Assembly: GCA_012934845.2 (NCBI GenBank)
Contig: WNNJ02003005.1
Coordinates: forward strand, 124,001-188,000
DNA from: Pomphorhynchus laevis
Taxonomy: Eukaryota; Acanthocephala; Palaeacanthocephala; Echinorhynchida; Pomphorhynchidae
DNA length: 64,000 nucleotides
Direction: 5' to 3'
Below, piece by piece: positions 38,450 to 51,000 of the stretch; within the stretch, counting starts at the first letter, position 1, and each line of letters starts with the position of its first letter. Made by a program: the position numbers and the translations under genes. Under the pieces are notes generated by a model. That model had not been told where the DNA came from. It ran no database searches and saw only the letters and a list, made by a program, of their open reading frames with translations.

Positions 38450-41235
38450 ATAAGTTGTGAATGCTAAGAATGTCTCCTTCTTTTTAAGTCTCTATTATCG
38501 GCGTCCATATTCAACTACCGGCAATCTTGCTACATGGCTAATAAATCGTATTAGCACTTATCAGTTCTTTAATATTGTTGGTGATTTAAATATGCCGCAT
38601 ATAAACTGAAATAAATTCACTGTGAAGCGCTGATTTGACGTTAAGTCAATTATACTTCTTGATGATATCAACGATTTGAGTCTTCGCCAACATGTTCACG
38701 AATTTACTCGCTTTCGAGGTTCCTCTAAATATCTGCTTGATGTTGTCCTTAGCTCTCATTCAGATTCAATAAGCCCGATAGTGTAAGAATGTTCAATTGG
38801 AAATAATGATCATTGTGCGCTTAAATTATATATTCAAGCAGCCAATACTGCCAACAATTGTATAGGGGCTAATATAAATATTCGCAGGGCAAACTTCTCT
38901 GAAATTCGTCGTCACTTGGCTCAGATTTCCTGGGCAGATTCGCCAGTTGTGGGTATATATTCAGCTTGGCTAAATTTTAAGAATACTCTAGTAAGCTTAC
39001 TCGAACGTTATTATTCCAGTTATGCCTAACAAAATTTCTATTATATCCCCATAGGATCTATCGAGATGTGAAGATAGCTATCAAACAGAGATCTCTAATG
39101 TTCCTAATTTATAAATGTAGGACGCCTTCTTTTTATTAATATCGTATAGCTCGTAACAAAATTGCAACATCAATCCCCATGATTATTCGTCATTTCTCCA
39201 TACCAAAGTATCCACGTTGCTCTCTCACACCCGGTCTCCCTCCTATCTCACTCTGCCTCGCCTAGCCTCATCCTCCCGGAATTCTTTCATATTCTCCCTG
39301 TCTCACCTACAGAAGTCTCATCTATCCTCATGTCCTTGCCCAACAAAACCTCACCTGCCGATCCCCTGCATACCCACATACTTAAATACATATGCTCATC
39401 GATATCCCTTTTTCTCACAACCTTGTTTAACTCGTCCATCCGCAGTCGTGTTTTCCCTTCACATTGGAAATCCGCAATCGTTCGTCCCCTCCTTAAGAAG
39501 CAATCGCTCAACCCTCCCTTCCTTCTAGCTATCGCCCCGTTTTACTACTCCCTACTCTTTCTAAGCTCTTAGAACGCCGCATATAAATACAGATCAACGC
39601 TTATCTCTCATCATCCAATCTGTATCCTCCTTTTCAATCCGCTTTATGCTCTAATCACTCCACAGAAATTGCCAACATGAAAGTTTACAACGACTTACTC
39701 ATTTCTTGAGATAAGGCTCTATAAAGTGTCCTCATCTCCCTCGATCTCTCCTCCGCCTTCGATATTGTCGAACACTCCGTCCTCCTTTCAAGCCTTCTTT
39801 ATGATTACGGATTTCTTCATCCTCCGTGACATGGTTTGCCTCATATATATCCGACCGTTCCTTTCGCGTCTGTTCTAATTCATCATCCTCCCCTTCCATC
39901 CCTATTTTTTTGCGGGGGCCACCAGGTTCAGTCCAGGTTCCCTGATTTTCTCTCTTTTGCCTGGCGATCTCTCTCTGTTTATCAAATCTTACTCCTTTAA
40001 CATCATGTAATACGCCGATGACATCCTAATATATGCTCATTCATCGCACATCGCTTACACAATATCGGCATTTCTGCCTCCAATTGCATTTCTTCTATCT
40101 ACAAAGGTCTCTCCAATCTCCATCTCGTTCTAAACCCCGACAAGTTTAAAATAATGTGGATCCTCCCCCGTAAATCAAACATATCTCCTCCCACTGTATC
40201 TTTTGCTTCATCGATAGGGTTGCCTCATCTAGATCTAAGTCGATATTCAATTTCGTTTATAATCGTAGTCCTTCCTTACGTGAAATACATGAAATTCAAA
40301 CAACTCATTAATTCATTTAGGATCATCTTCAAACAGCATACTTGTTTGTTGACCATTTCATTATCATATATCCAAATGCACAATGGAATACATGAGAAAC
40401 TTACAGTGCTGAGCCAACGTTTTACTTGTCTTAGCCTATTATAGTCGATGACTTTCGGCTTTTGTTATCTAAGTTTTCCGGTAGTTGTATTTGCGTCATG
40501 ATAAAATTCCATCAATTCTCCTTAAAGACACGGTCGACATTATTTGTCTACCCATTTAGCGCATATTTTCACATTCTTTATCTTTGTCAGTCGTGCATAT
40601 AGACTGGAAAAACGCTATTGATCGCCCTATTTATAAGCATGATGAACGCACTAACTTGGATAACTATCATCCAATCAGTTTATGTTATACAGCTTGTAAA
40701 GTCCTCAAAAAACTAATTCTTCATCGAATATATACCATTTACATAAACTTTTCACTAAGTGTCAATACGATTTCCGCAGAAATAATTCTACTATAACAAT
40801 TTTTTTACCTGCGCATGAAAGTTGGGAACTTAATGTACAGGCATGGTCTGGAGTGGCATAATCTTTATTGATTTATCCAAACCTTTTGATCGTGTAATCC
40901 ACACACTTCTGATGTCGAATTTACACCGTTTTGGAATTCTCGAGATTCTCTTACTATGGATCTATGGATTTGTCTTTGATACATTCATTGCGTTTCTTAT
41001 AGGCGATTTCCTGTCGGAATAGAGCAGTTTATCTACAGGCGTTCCTCAGAGATCATTTTTAGTCTACTGTTGTTCAGTATAATACATCAATGTTTGTATC
41101 CAGGCTGTATAGGGTTGCCTCATCTAAATAATGTGGATGTATTTGTAGACTGGTGTGTTTCGTGGTCTAGCCGTAAATCTTATTAAGTGTCAGCACATGT
41201 ACTTAGGCTCTATTCGATATCAACATAAAGTTAAG
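38450..41235 (+). mobile_element. CR1/Jockey-type LINE (family F), broken, with an L2 fragment inside
   Basis: Endonuclease: YRRPYSTTGNLATWLINRI, FFNIVGDLNMPHIN (38563-38610), FTRFRGSSKYLLDVVLSSHS. After the inserted L2 piece, RT: WKNAIDRPIYKHDERTNLDN with NYHPISLCYTACKVLKKLI (40600-40720), IIFIDLSKPFDRV (40860-40900), a decayed GVPQ box and KCQHMYLG (about 41190). Many stops and frameshifts are present, so it is old. The RT end resembles the copy at 3053-4075. The 18-bp word ATAGGGTTGCCTCATCTA occurs at 40214-40231, at the right edge of the insert, and again at 41109-41126. Confidence 0.75.
39166..40213 (+). mobile_element. L2/CR1-type LINE internal fragment inserted in family F
   Basis: It is homologous to codons of ORF2 at 57.8-60.8 kb, from CNIN..DYSSFLQTKVSTLLSH through FPSHWKSAIVRPLLKK, LDLSSAFDIV and LHLVLNP to SFASSI. 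It is cut at both ends and shifted in frame several times, so it is dead. Confidence 0.85.
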
Positions 41236-41630
41236 ATAAATATTTTATTTATAGTGGCAAATACGAGCATCTTACGGGATGCTTGAATAGGTTTATAAGT
41301 AGTTTGCCAAGGTGTGATAATTCATTGTAGAAATAAGCTTCATATTCCTTCGCCAAGTCGCACGAAACGAAGGAAATTTTAATCTCTGCTACATAGAATC
41401 TTGCAGAATTAAAGATAACTCTGTTAGTGTATTTTTCTGCAAATTTACGAAGAATTTTTTAGTTTAGGAATAGGGGGAAGTTCCCATATTACTTCTTTTG
41501 CAGTGGAAGGTAACAAAGCACTTACGTCGACTATATTATTAGAAGTAAACTTGATCTTGCTTGCATTATCAGCGAGTTTGCTTGAAATTGCATACTTACG
41601 TGATTGTTTGATAGCTCAGATATTTCACTT
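41236..41630 (-). mobile_element. Family C LINE ORF1 5' piece, inverted (C4a)
   Basis: The minus strand reads IVDVSALLPSTAKEVIWELP, PPIPKLKNS, VIFNSARFYVAEIKISF, then LAKEYEAYF, matching the first 110 residues of family C ORF1, with frameshifts. It abuts the 3' part of a family C copy in the opposite orientation, as expected from twin priming. Confidence 0.65.
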
Positions 41631-42775
41631 TTCACGAAAAAGTGCTTGCGCGTAGAATCCGCGATCATCTGAGTCGGCGAAATTAAATTCCGCCAAGTTT
41701 CCATGGGTTCGTCAAAGGTCCCTCGGTCCATTCAGCGGTTGGTGAAGTGCATCAGTTTTGTCAGGAGAATAGTCATCAACCTTTTGTGGATGTTTTCCTT
41801 GATTTTTCTGCTCCATTTGACCGCATCACCATTTCCTTTGTGATCTCTTCTCTTAGGTCCCTCGGGTTGCCTGCGAGAATTGTTAACAGGGTGGAGATAC
41901 TGCTGTACACCAAGCGATTCTACTATGAAGACGACCCTGATGCGCGTCAGTTCTACCCTATTACGGGTGTGCCCCAAGGATCCCACTTTCTCCAATCTTA
42001 TATCTTGCTGCCTATATTGAACTCTTTAAAATATTTAAACGCGAACAACGTGTTGTGGTTTATGCTGATCATACCGCAGTCCTGTTTTCTGACGCATGTG
42101 CAAAGACGTAATACCAAACGTCAGCCGTTTCTTTTTAAGATTAAAAGACCTGTTACCCCAGTTCAATCTTTTTTAAACTCCGCTAAATCGCAGATGGTCG
42201 TCTTTCATGACACTCCTGCTACAAAGCAAAAACTTAAGAGATTAGCACTCTCTGCTCTATCCTCCATATTTGCCCCTGAACCACTAGCCACCTTCATAAG
42301 TCGAGTAAAATACCTGGGGTTCACCGTTACGGTGAACTGGTTGGCGAAAGCTGATCTGGATAGACTCAAACGTATCCTGAAGAAAGCTAGATGGGATGTG
42401 AAACGGACCCAGCATTTGTCGTTGAAAGTGAAAACCCAGGTGCGCCTTTGGGGCACCTGGGCTATCTCGGGATTGGTCTTCTTATCAAGAGGTCGTCCCC
42501 CAGGGCAAAGGCTAAGGTTTCTTATGCCCCTCGTCTCTCGTTTTCCCAGCATAGTCCGCGCCGATTGGATTCTTGGGGGGGGATACCCCCTGGTTGTTCA
42601 GTCGGAAGGCGGTGTGCTGGATCGGTTGGGGGCTCAGATCCCCCTGGGCCCAAGTCCATGAAAGAGAAAGGAAGACTAATAATAATGAAGTTGAAGTTCT
42701 GTCATTTTTTATCTGACGTTGTTGTGACCTACTTTTTTCTTGCATGCTATATATTTTAGTGTATTTAATAGTCTT
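41631..42775 (+). mobile_element. Family C LINE 3' part (C4b)
   Basis: It runs from EKALARRIR-equivalent codons through VDVFLDFSAPFDRITISFVI, TGVPQGS, a decayed YADD region (YADD is now lost to a frameshift), YLGFTVTVNWLAKADLDR and the Arg/Trp C-terminus near 42655, then the 3' untranslated end to about 42775. Its 5' end joins the inverted ORF1 piece. It is inactive. Confidence 0.85.
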
Positions 42776-43190
42776 TATTATTATAGCACAGGCTTTGAAT
42801 CAGGCAAATTTTGCAATTTTCGTGTTCAAGTGTAGAATTTCGTGTTCAAGTGTATTATTTGCACGCAGTATCATTCGCCTCAACGAAATCTTTTTGAGCT
42901 AATTTCCTATCAAGAGTTGATCATATCTTGACGAAGCCTTATAGCCTAATTGGGCGGCTTCAGTCGATAGGGTAAGTTTTACTTTTTTGTTTATAGCTTC
43001 TATTTGCATATATAGTTTTGTGTGAATATTTATACATCTTGTGTGCATATTTGTCTTTTTTATTTTTATTCTTTTTTCTTTATTTTCACTTATATATAGC
43101 ATAAAAATCGCATATCTTGTGAAATACAAGACAATAAAAAACGCTAATCACCTGTATCGATTTATACACTTATAAAAGAGGTAGAGAAGG
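42776..43190. other. Unassigned stretch
   Basis: AT-rich, with a short duplicated word (TTCGTGTTCAAGTGTA at about 42820 and 42840). No gene was seen. The 5' leader of the next LINE may begin here. Confidence 0.4.
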
Positions 43191-43206
43191 ATTTCCAGCG
43201 CAAAAG

Positions 43207-43893
43207 ATGCTCTTGCCAATAAGGCAGGACGCTTTTGCGCTGAAAATAACTTGTGATAATGACGAAGGCAAAACCACCTTTCAAAAGAATATTAGAGGTA
43301 CCGTCAAAGATAACATCTCTCGGGAAATTATCTTTGAGCGGTACATTTTGAAAGATGGTTTTGCCAGAATAACATTCAAAAATGTAAATATAAAAAAAAC
43401 ATTCAGGATTAAGCTACATCAAATAAAAGGAATCAAAGTCACTGACACTTCTCTGCGTTCTACGGAAATTCTTATGGGATGTGCCGTCGTTCGCAGAGGA
43501 AGAGGATGTCAAGGATTTGACAGATAAGTACGGAATAGCTGTAATAAAAAATATAAATCATATAACCAAGCTTACAGCTCTTTTCTTGTGAAAGGAGCTG
43601 TAAGTGATTTGAAAAAGCTGCGAGACTCTCGACCTGGAATTTTGGGTCATATAATCAAATTGGTAATTTTCGATAAGGATGACCTGAAATTCCGGTATCC
43701 GCAGTGCTACCGCTGTCAGCGATGGGGTCAATTTTCAAACATGTGTTTGGAAAGTGGTCCTCGCTGTGTGCACTGTGGAGACGAGTATGAATCACAAAAT
43801 TGTGAAAAAAGGTCCGAAAGACCTAAGTGCGCTAACTGTACAATTCACATAGGGTTTATTCTCACACATGCATCCATTTTGAAGAATGTTTAA
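43207..43893 (+). CDS. Family E LINE ORF1 (zinc-knuckle protein), frameshifted
   Basis: The first frame (43207-43527) has DGFARITFKNVNIKKTFRIK, then a stop after a shift. The second (43588-43893) has VIFDKDDLKFRYPQCYRCQR, three zinc-knuckle-like clusters (CYRCQRWGQFSNMC, CVHCGDEYESQNC, CANCTIHIGF) and a stop. The domain order equals family C ORF1. One or two frameshifts near 43510-43580 break it. Confidence 0.6.
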
Positions 43894-44361
43894 AGTGGGT
43901 GGATGGTGAGAATAAAAAAGCGTATGAAGAGCACAAACCCTTTTACAAGCCGCAAAAAAACAGTCGGGTGATCAACATGTCTCAGAAATGAGAATGTTGA
44001 TCGACCGACTAAACGAACTGGAAAAAAGGTGACGATAGTGACCGCGGAAAATAAAAATCTAAAATCAAAATTGTTATCAAAAGAGAATGAAATACAAAAT
44101 TTGTAAAATATATAAGCAGAATATCAATAAGTAATTACAAAAACTATAATGAAAATAAAAAATAATACAAAAAAGCTCAAATCGCTTTGCAACTTTAAAA
44201 AACACAGATTCAGAAAGGGATGACGAAAACACGGAGTTTGGCTCCTTAGTTTCCTCAGTCTCGGAAGGAGCTGCTATTTTTTAAGTCGTTCACAAACAGG
44301 CAAGGAAAGATAGCTCTTCAAAAGGAGGAGGCACAAAGTTAGGGGAAACGTCCTCCTGCAG

Positions 44362-44733
44362 ATGCAGCCATGTAAAAAGCGGCGCATTGAGTACAATTCG
44401 CCGCTCTGGAATATAGGAACCCTTAGGAACCTAATTCAATATACCAAGTTGGATCATGGGGATGTCCTCTTTCCTCAGGATGCGCGTTCTTTACAGCTTT
44501 TAAACACTTTAACCAGAAGTTTCGAAAATTACAAAATTTTCACATATCAAGTTGACGGCAAGTTAGAGCTCACCCTGGTCTCAATGACAAGCGCGCGTCT
44601 TAACGCTTGCTTGATTTCAGAAGGGTCCAATGACGTGGGATCTTATCAACTTCTGAAATTTTTCGTTTCCCGCCGTCCGGTGTATGTAGCATTCCTACAT
44701 AAAATCGGGTGGCTGGCGGACGAGGAAGAGTAA
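44362..44733 (+). CDS. Family E LINE endonuclease N-terminus (fragment)
   Basis: The 123 residues align with the start of family C ORF2: PLWNIGTLRNLIQYTKLDHG matches LQWNSGG..LLSGRDADV, and FPQDARSLQL matches LQETRSIRL. The catalytic Glu is replaced (QD), and GDFN appears later only as GDLNDP at about 44800 in another frame. Broken. Confidence 0.45.
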   Translation: MQPCKKRRIEYNSPLWNIGTLRNLIQYTKLDHGDVLFPQDARSLQLLNTLTRSFENYKIFTYQVDGKLELTLVSMTSARLNACLISEGSNDVGSYQLLKFFVSRRPVYVAFLHKIGWLADEEE

Positions 44734-45751
44734 GAAGGCTGTCAAGACGTTGCTGCTTAGAGTGTTTAATGTCGGTGCCCACTACATTGTTGGTGACCTA
44801 AATGACCCCGAAAGAGCTCGAGTGGGATAACTGATTGACCAAATCGGAGAGGCCATAATCCTACTAGAGGGAACGTTTCTACGGCGTAATACAGGTTACC
44901 AATCCATTTTAGATATCGCAATTAATCTAAAAAATGTCAAGCTTAAAACAAATTGGTTAAACACAGAATTGGACTGGGTTTGGAAGAAAGAAATGGTACA
45001 AAAGTCAGATTTCAATCGACCAAGGCTGGTATACAAGCTTACAACCAAAAAGTTAAAATGTTTTTAATTAATAATAATATTAATTAAATTTTAAATTATA
45101 TAACGAATGAATGTGAGAATGTGTGTGAGTACATGAAAATTTGTAATGAATTGAGCGTGAATGTTAAAATGAATATTTTTAATAATTTTAGTTTAAATTT
45201 TATAAATAATCAATTGAATTTTTTAAAATAATTATTTTTTATACAATTTTAATGCTGAATTATAATTCATCAAATAAACACCTGCGGACAAAACGACCAC
45301 TATTGCTAAAATACAATTCTAAGGCCTTGCACATGAAGAAACTCTTCTTGGATATTAAGAGCTGATACTAATCCGTCCGATCGGAGGAGGTTCCTCATGT
45401 GCCGACTCCAAGATCAAATCGATGAAGAGTCGTTGAAGCATGATGCAAGAAAGCTGCTGTCCTACAAGACTTTTCAAAAGAATGGTGGATATCCATAAGG
45501 AAGACCACCTTTCGGTCTGGGAGAGCAGCATCTCCCAAGTGGATTGCTTCAAAGAGCATTGAGATTGTATTAGAGGAAATGAAAAAGAAACACCTCTCAA
45601 ATGCAATAATATGATCCGAGGATGTGCAGCCTCAAATTAGGTTGAAGCTTACTTTCCATCATATTGACCCATTGGAAGAGGATATCACACTTGAAGATCT
45701 CTTGGATGCGTAGCCGATCACGCCTAAAACGTCATCTAATGGCATCTCGGT

Positions 45752-46657
45752 GTGCGCTGGCTGCTACGAAAGCTGATCGACGAAGAACTCTTGGGGCAAA
45801 TCGCAGCTAAACTGTTAGCTTCACCGCTAGCAGCCTGGCCAGATATTGCACTAAGAAAAGTTATATTTCTTCCAAAGTGTCAATGGGTGTCAACGGCTAA
45901 AGACACGAGACCAATCACCATATCCAATAATATGGTAATGATCTATGAGAGAGCTCTGGCAAGATACCTGGCTCGCTACTACAAGTCGCGTGGATTGTTG
46001 GGTGACCACATTCACGTGTTTCGTATTGGTAGGGGAACTGTAAAAGCAGTCAGGGCATTACAGGTTTTTCTCACCAAGGATACACGACCGGCACTGCTGT
46101 ATTCTCTTGACGTGTCTGCAGCCTTTGACAACATCACACTCAACTCATTAATGGAAACGTTAAGAATAGATGTTGTTCCACTGAACATTCTGCGTCAAGT
46201 GTGGGGAATTTTGGAGAGCAGAAGCTTCTATCTAGAAGACGACAAGGGTCCCTTTTATAAGCTATCCAAGAGTCTTCCTCAAGGGTCCCCTTTATCGCCA
46301 ATCCTTTATATGATTACGACAAGGGGAGTCTTGGATGGACTTTTGGATAGAAACACAAGTGGTACTATCTATGCGGACGATATATCGCTGGTGTTTAAAA
46401 GAAACCCCTTGTCTGACAGGAGATTCGAAAACAGAGTGAAATCTTTGGTGAATGGGATTGCTAGACGCCTGTCTAAGTTGGGTTTGTCGTCAAACCCAAC
46501 GAAAAGCAACTTCATTCACTACAGATTTCGCAAATCAGGACGCCATACTAAATTATTTGGTGCTCTTCTGGGGGAATCGAAAGAGACAAATAAGGATACT
46601 AGGATATGTTTTCGAATCCAGGCTGCACTTGAGATCAAACATGTCAAAACATTTTAA
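45752..46657 (+). CDS. Family E LINE reverse transcriptase (fragment)
   Basis: The 301 residues hold a near-complete RT: DTRPITISNNMVMIYERALA, YSLDVSAAFDNITLNSLMET (catalytic Asp), LPQGSPLSPILYMITTRGVL, TIYADDISLVF and LGLSSNPTKSNFIHY. The overlapping frame 46452-46763 carries the next part (LGYVFESRLHLRSNM), so a frameshift lies near 46600. A region upstream (45300-45750) is family E sequence with no long frame. Confidence 0.75.
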   Translation: MRWLLRKLIDEELLGQIAAKLLASPLAAWPDIALRKVIFLPKCQWVSTAKDTRPITISNNMVMIYERALARYLARYYKSRGLLGDHIHVFRIGRGTVKAVRALQVFLTKDTRPALLYSLDVSAAFDNITLNSLMETLRIDVVPLNILRQVWGILESRSFYLEDDKGPFYKLSKSLPQGSPLSPILYMITTRGVLDGLLDRNTSGTIYADDISLVFKRNPLSDRRFENRVKSLVNGIARRLSKLGLSSNPTKSNFIHYRFRKSGRHTKLFGALLGESKETNKDTRICFRIQAALEIKHVKTF

Positions 46658-46870
46658 ATTAGTAAAAAAAGGAATAAAGTTGTTCTGGCGTGCAAGACGT
46701 TTAAATGCCAGTTTGAGTATGTGTATAGTAGTGCTCAACGTGTTTGTGTTGAGCGGCTTATAATTCTATTCAAATAATCGTCCACCAGAACAACGTTATA
46801 TATTTTTAAAAAGGCTTCTAAAATTAATTAAAAAGAATTTAATAATAATGAATATTTGAAAAATAAATTA

Positions 46871-47329
46871 AAAGATATGTAAAGTTTTATAATGTAAAAA
46901 TAAAAAATTTTAAATAATTTTAATTTTTTGAGTGAATTTGGCTTACTTTATTTTTTTGTCTAATTTAAAATCTTATGTAAATTTTTTGTTGTATAAAAAA
47001 TGAAATATAATTTTATTGTTTAAATATTGTTTTGTTTATTTTTATCATTGTTTTTACCATCACAAATCCGGAAAGCAAAATAATTACGACAGTCAAAAGA
47101 CAAATGCTTCCCGTAGACGGGTTTGCAGAATATCGCATATGGGCGTGAAGATTTACTTTTCATAAATTCAACGTTCATTGTTAATCAATGTCTTTTTTAC
47201 AGGTTTGTGTTTTTTTAAGAAAGCTTAATGCGCAGCAATTTATGTAGCGTTTGAGTATATGTTCAATTCGAATGTAGGACGATGCTACTCGGTTACGATG
47301 CCCATTATAAAGACTCAAACCCGTTCGCC
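46871..47329. other. AT-rich stretch
   Basis: Nothing was recognised. A short GC-richer patch at 47080-47160 has no frame or repeat partner that I can see. Confidence 0.4.
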
Positions 47330-47535
47330 AATCTCTTCTCGTGTCTGTCAGCTTTTGACAATTAGTCATAGAAAGTAATCCTTAATCATTTGTTTTTAAT
47401 TACCCAACCGATATTTCAATCATTAATATCCAACAGATAATATTTTTATAAAGAAATACTCAGTAACGTGTTCTTAATATATGCGGTCAATTTCGATTCA
47501 AAACTCTTGAATCTCCATCTATGGAAAAGAGCTAA
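47330..47535 (+). mobile_element. Family C LINE internal fragment, diverged (C5)
   Basis: The CTCTTCTCGTGTCTGTCAGC block (SRVCQLLT codons), the FLPKK-like stretch and ISIQN..YGKEL codons follow the ORF2 order of family C, with many changes and indels. It is the oldest-looking family C piece here. Confidence 0.6.
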
Positions 47536-47573
47536 CTAGTATTCAGGCAAACCCTGAATGACCCAATTGCGAG

Positions 47574-47779
47574 AAGTGGTTTGGGCACGACAGGTTGTTT
47601 GATATCATGAATCTCTTTGTTGTCGTTTATATTTTGTTATTGATTTGTTTATGCTGGTACCTTCATCAACCTTTTAAGTCGAATTAGCGTGTGATTAAGC
47701 AGATTCGTGTGTATGTGACGGTCACCATTCGTGACAGTGCACGCTAGGGTGGTTTAGTCGCTTTTGTTAAGCAGAAGAT
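47574..47779 (+). repeat. 206-bp repeat, left member of an inverted pair
   Basis: It is a gap-free reverse complement of 53012-53217, with eight differences by eye, mostly transitions. It contains a 26-codon frame from the ATG at about 47608 (MNLFVVVYILLLIC..) ending TAG, kept open in both members. The pair encloses 5.2 kb with a family C LINE. Its origin is unknown. Confidence 0.85.
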
Positions 47780-48074
47780 CAAGCAAGTGTTTTATCAAGA
47801 TAGGACAATTGAAGCTGTTTTCATTTAACACTTATTTAGAATTTTGTTATTCTAGATTCTAGCACGAATAATTTAGTAAGAAAACATTTATATATTACTC
47901 AGTTAAAACTATTCAAATCTAATATAATCAAATTCGTTTAACAATAAATTATCCCTTTTAATGTAAAGAATTTTTCCGCATTTCCATTACGTAAATGTTA
48001 AAACAACTATAAGCGGTAAGTTACCAAAATAAATTTGTTGTTAAACTAAGCAATTGAACTCAAAATCTGCTCAA

Positions 48075-51000
48075 ATGACATCTAACCTGCTTCATACAGC
48101 CAGTGGAAAGGTAAATCTTTCTGAATTTACAACGACTGAGGTAAGTGAAGTTTTGTGTGCTGTTCAAGATGGGGAGGTCCTTCCCCCCGTTCCAAAATTA
48201 AAGAATTTTTGTAATAATAAATATAAATAAGCTCACATAAAGGCACCTGCTATTTAACATTTTTCTCAGCAAGTTCTGCGCCTCGTTTCCAAACAGAATA
48301 ATATTCAATTCGGTTAAACTGTTTGAAACTCAGATAAAAATCTCATTCTCTTCTTCTGAATTGGCTGCAGAATACATAAATTTTTTTCACAACGAACTCT
48401 CCAATCTAGGAGAACTACTAGAAAAACCGATACAGGGGACGGTCAAAATCACTGGCCTTCCCTGTCACATGGATAAGTCAGACATACAGTTATTGGAAAA
48501 GTCCTTCAAATTAACTAATTTCCGTTCGATCACTAGCAAGTCTGGTAACCCGATACCAGTTGGCTTCAGCTCCACTTCGGTGGAACAGGTAGAAATCCTG
48601 GCCAATTCCAGGTATAACCCGTTTATGGGGTTCAACTTACGTTTCAACTTGATTGACAAAGACGAATTTACCTTCCCGCACTGCAGCCGGTGCTATAAAT
48701 GAGGGCACTGGGCCTCCAGCTGCAGTGCGGTGTCTTTCTGTGGGAGGTGTGGGAAGTTGGAGTGCCCCTTTCTTCAGTCTTCTCTTTCCTGCGATTCCAC
48801 TCCAGCCTGCTCCAACTGCGGTGGGGCTCATCAGGCCTGGAGCAGAAAGTGCTTCTTCTTCAAGGCTTATAAAGACGAGTTCCTAAATGTTAGCAAGGTT
48901 ATAAAGCCGGTCCCTGATTCCTTCGCCTCAGCTGCTTCCACTCGGATGAACGACAGCGATCTTCTAAAAATAGTTGACGAGAGAATGTCCTCATTTCAGA
49001 GGGAAATCCAAGGCATGATTACTGCTCTGGTGTCAACTCTGTGTTCTAAAAAGGAGATTCCTATAGAAACTGCGAAATCCTCAAATAAAAGGGGGGCATC
49101 GGCCCATCCCGTCCCCCAATCAAAATTGGCAAACTCATGGAGAAGCAGAAGCAGCGCCGGGGAAATGAAGACAAAGTTGCCCAGGGCCAAGTACCTACCC
49201 CAGCTGAGGCTAGTGGAGGGAAGGGAAACCTTCCTGCACGTCTAGGTAGGATATCCCCGATCCAACTAATCCATCACAATGCAGAGTAATCGTGAGTCTT
49301 TTTCACTGAATATCCTTCAGTGGAATTCGGGAGGTGCTTATGCCCTTAGACTTCTATCCGGTAGAGATGCAGATGTTATAGTCCTTCAGGAGACGCGGTC
49401 TATCCGTCTTCCCCAGGACAGTACTCGATTTATTCCAAAGCATATATGTTCCCACTATACTCCGTACATAACAACTCCTCACTCCACTTCATCTCAAGGA
49501 CTCTTGACCTTAGTTAAGTGCTCTTTAAAGTCCTCCCTCCAGCTAAACTACTCATGTCCAGCCCTGTCTTGTCTGGTAGTTTCACTCAGTAAGAACGGTA
49601 AACACCTCAGTCTAGCCAATGTCTACAATCGTCCAGGGGAGATTCACAAGAACCGTGACCTCCTGGATGGTATTATTGACAGCGGATACGATATGATACT
49701 TGGAGATTTCAACGACAGAACTGGTCGTTGGATCAATGCAGCACTTCCCAGAGCTAGGAACGGCTATCTTATTCACAAACCACCTTCCCCTACCTTTCAT
49801 TGCATATCAACAAATTCAGTTCTTGATATTTTACTGCTTCACTCGAGGTGGTTGTTAAAGCCCTTCTGCACGGAGCAATCGCGTCAGCAATTGTCCACAT
49901 CTCATGACCTAATTCGTTGGAGAATTGAGGAAGATACGTTGCTTCGAAGGAGGTTTCACTTTGATCCGATCAGAGTGACCTTCTTTCAAGCGGCTATCCA
50001 ACTCTTTCCCAGAATAGGAAATGAGTCTGACCAAATTTGATACCTACCTCTTTTCGCAAGATAACGCGATTTTATCGACTACTTATAAAGGTCGTTTATA
50101 CAATCCTACTCCGACGAAACTCAAGGTCCTAGCGAAATTGCTTAACCTTCCTAATCTCTCTGCCTCAGCCAACAGGCCCTCTCGAATGAATACTGGAGTA
50201 CTAGATATAGATTCCAGCGGAGAAGGGATAGGACGAGTATTGCTCGTCTTAACCCTTCTCAGTCTTCCTTTTGGAAGATTTTCAAGAAGGAGAAGTTTGT
50301 GTGTTGGAAGGATAGGGCATTGGGTTGGATAGGTAAGATAGGCCTTGAAAATGTTTTAGAGGAGTCACTAGCCCTACACAACTATGGAGCCACTCAATCA
50401 CCTCAACCAATCCCGCCTTGGTGTAACTTCAGGAGTAGGGATCTATCTGTTACGGATATCCTGAACTCCTGGGGTCCACTCCCGGGCACCTCCAAATCCG
50501 TCGCTCCACTTTCTTCTAGGGTATGTCAGCTTTTGGCAGCTGATCAGAGAAGAGAGGTGGCCGTCACAATGCTTTTAGCCTCCCCATCCGATGTAGCTGC
50601 ATCAATATTAGTAAGCGTGTTTTTATTCCTAAGAAAAAATCCTGCTTATGCCCTAAATATCTGCGACCCATCTCGATTCAAAATGCCCTAGTTTCGATTT
50701 ACGAAAAAGCGCTTGCGCGTAAAATCCGCGACCATTTAAGTATGCGTAATTTGATCCCTCCAGGTTTTCATGGGTTCGTCAAAGGTCGCTCGGTCCATTC
50801 AGCAGTTGGTGAGGTGGAGCAGTTTTGTCGGGATAATAGCCATCGTCTAGTTGTGGCTGTTTTCCTTGACTTTTCTGCTGCATTTGACCGCATCTCCATT
50901 CCTTTTGTGATCTCTTCTCTCAGGTCCCTCGGGTTGCCTGCGAGAATTGTGAAGAGGGTGGAGATACTGCTGTACACCAAACAATTTTATTATGAAGACC

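Larger units (their letters stand above)
43145..46870 (+). mobile_element. Family E LINE, broken (sister of family C)
   Basis: The order is ORF1, endonuclease, RT, with an AT-rich end. Motif by motif it parallels family C but with low similarity, so it is a separate family. The leader has an 11-bp-arm hairpin at 43196-43206/43232-43242. Frames are broken at several points in ORF1, between the endonuclease and RT, and after the RT. Confidence 0.75.
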
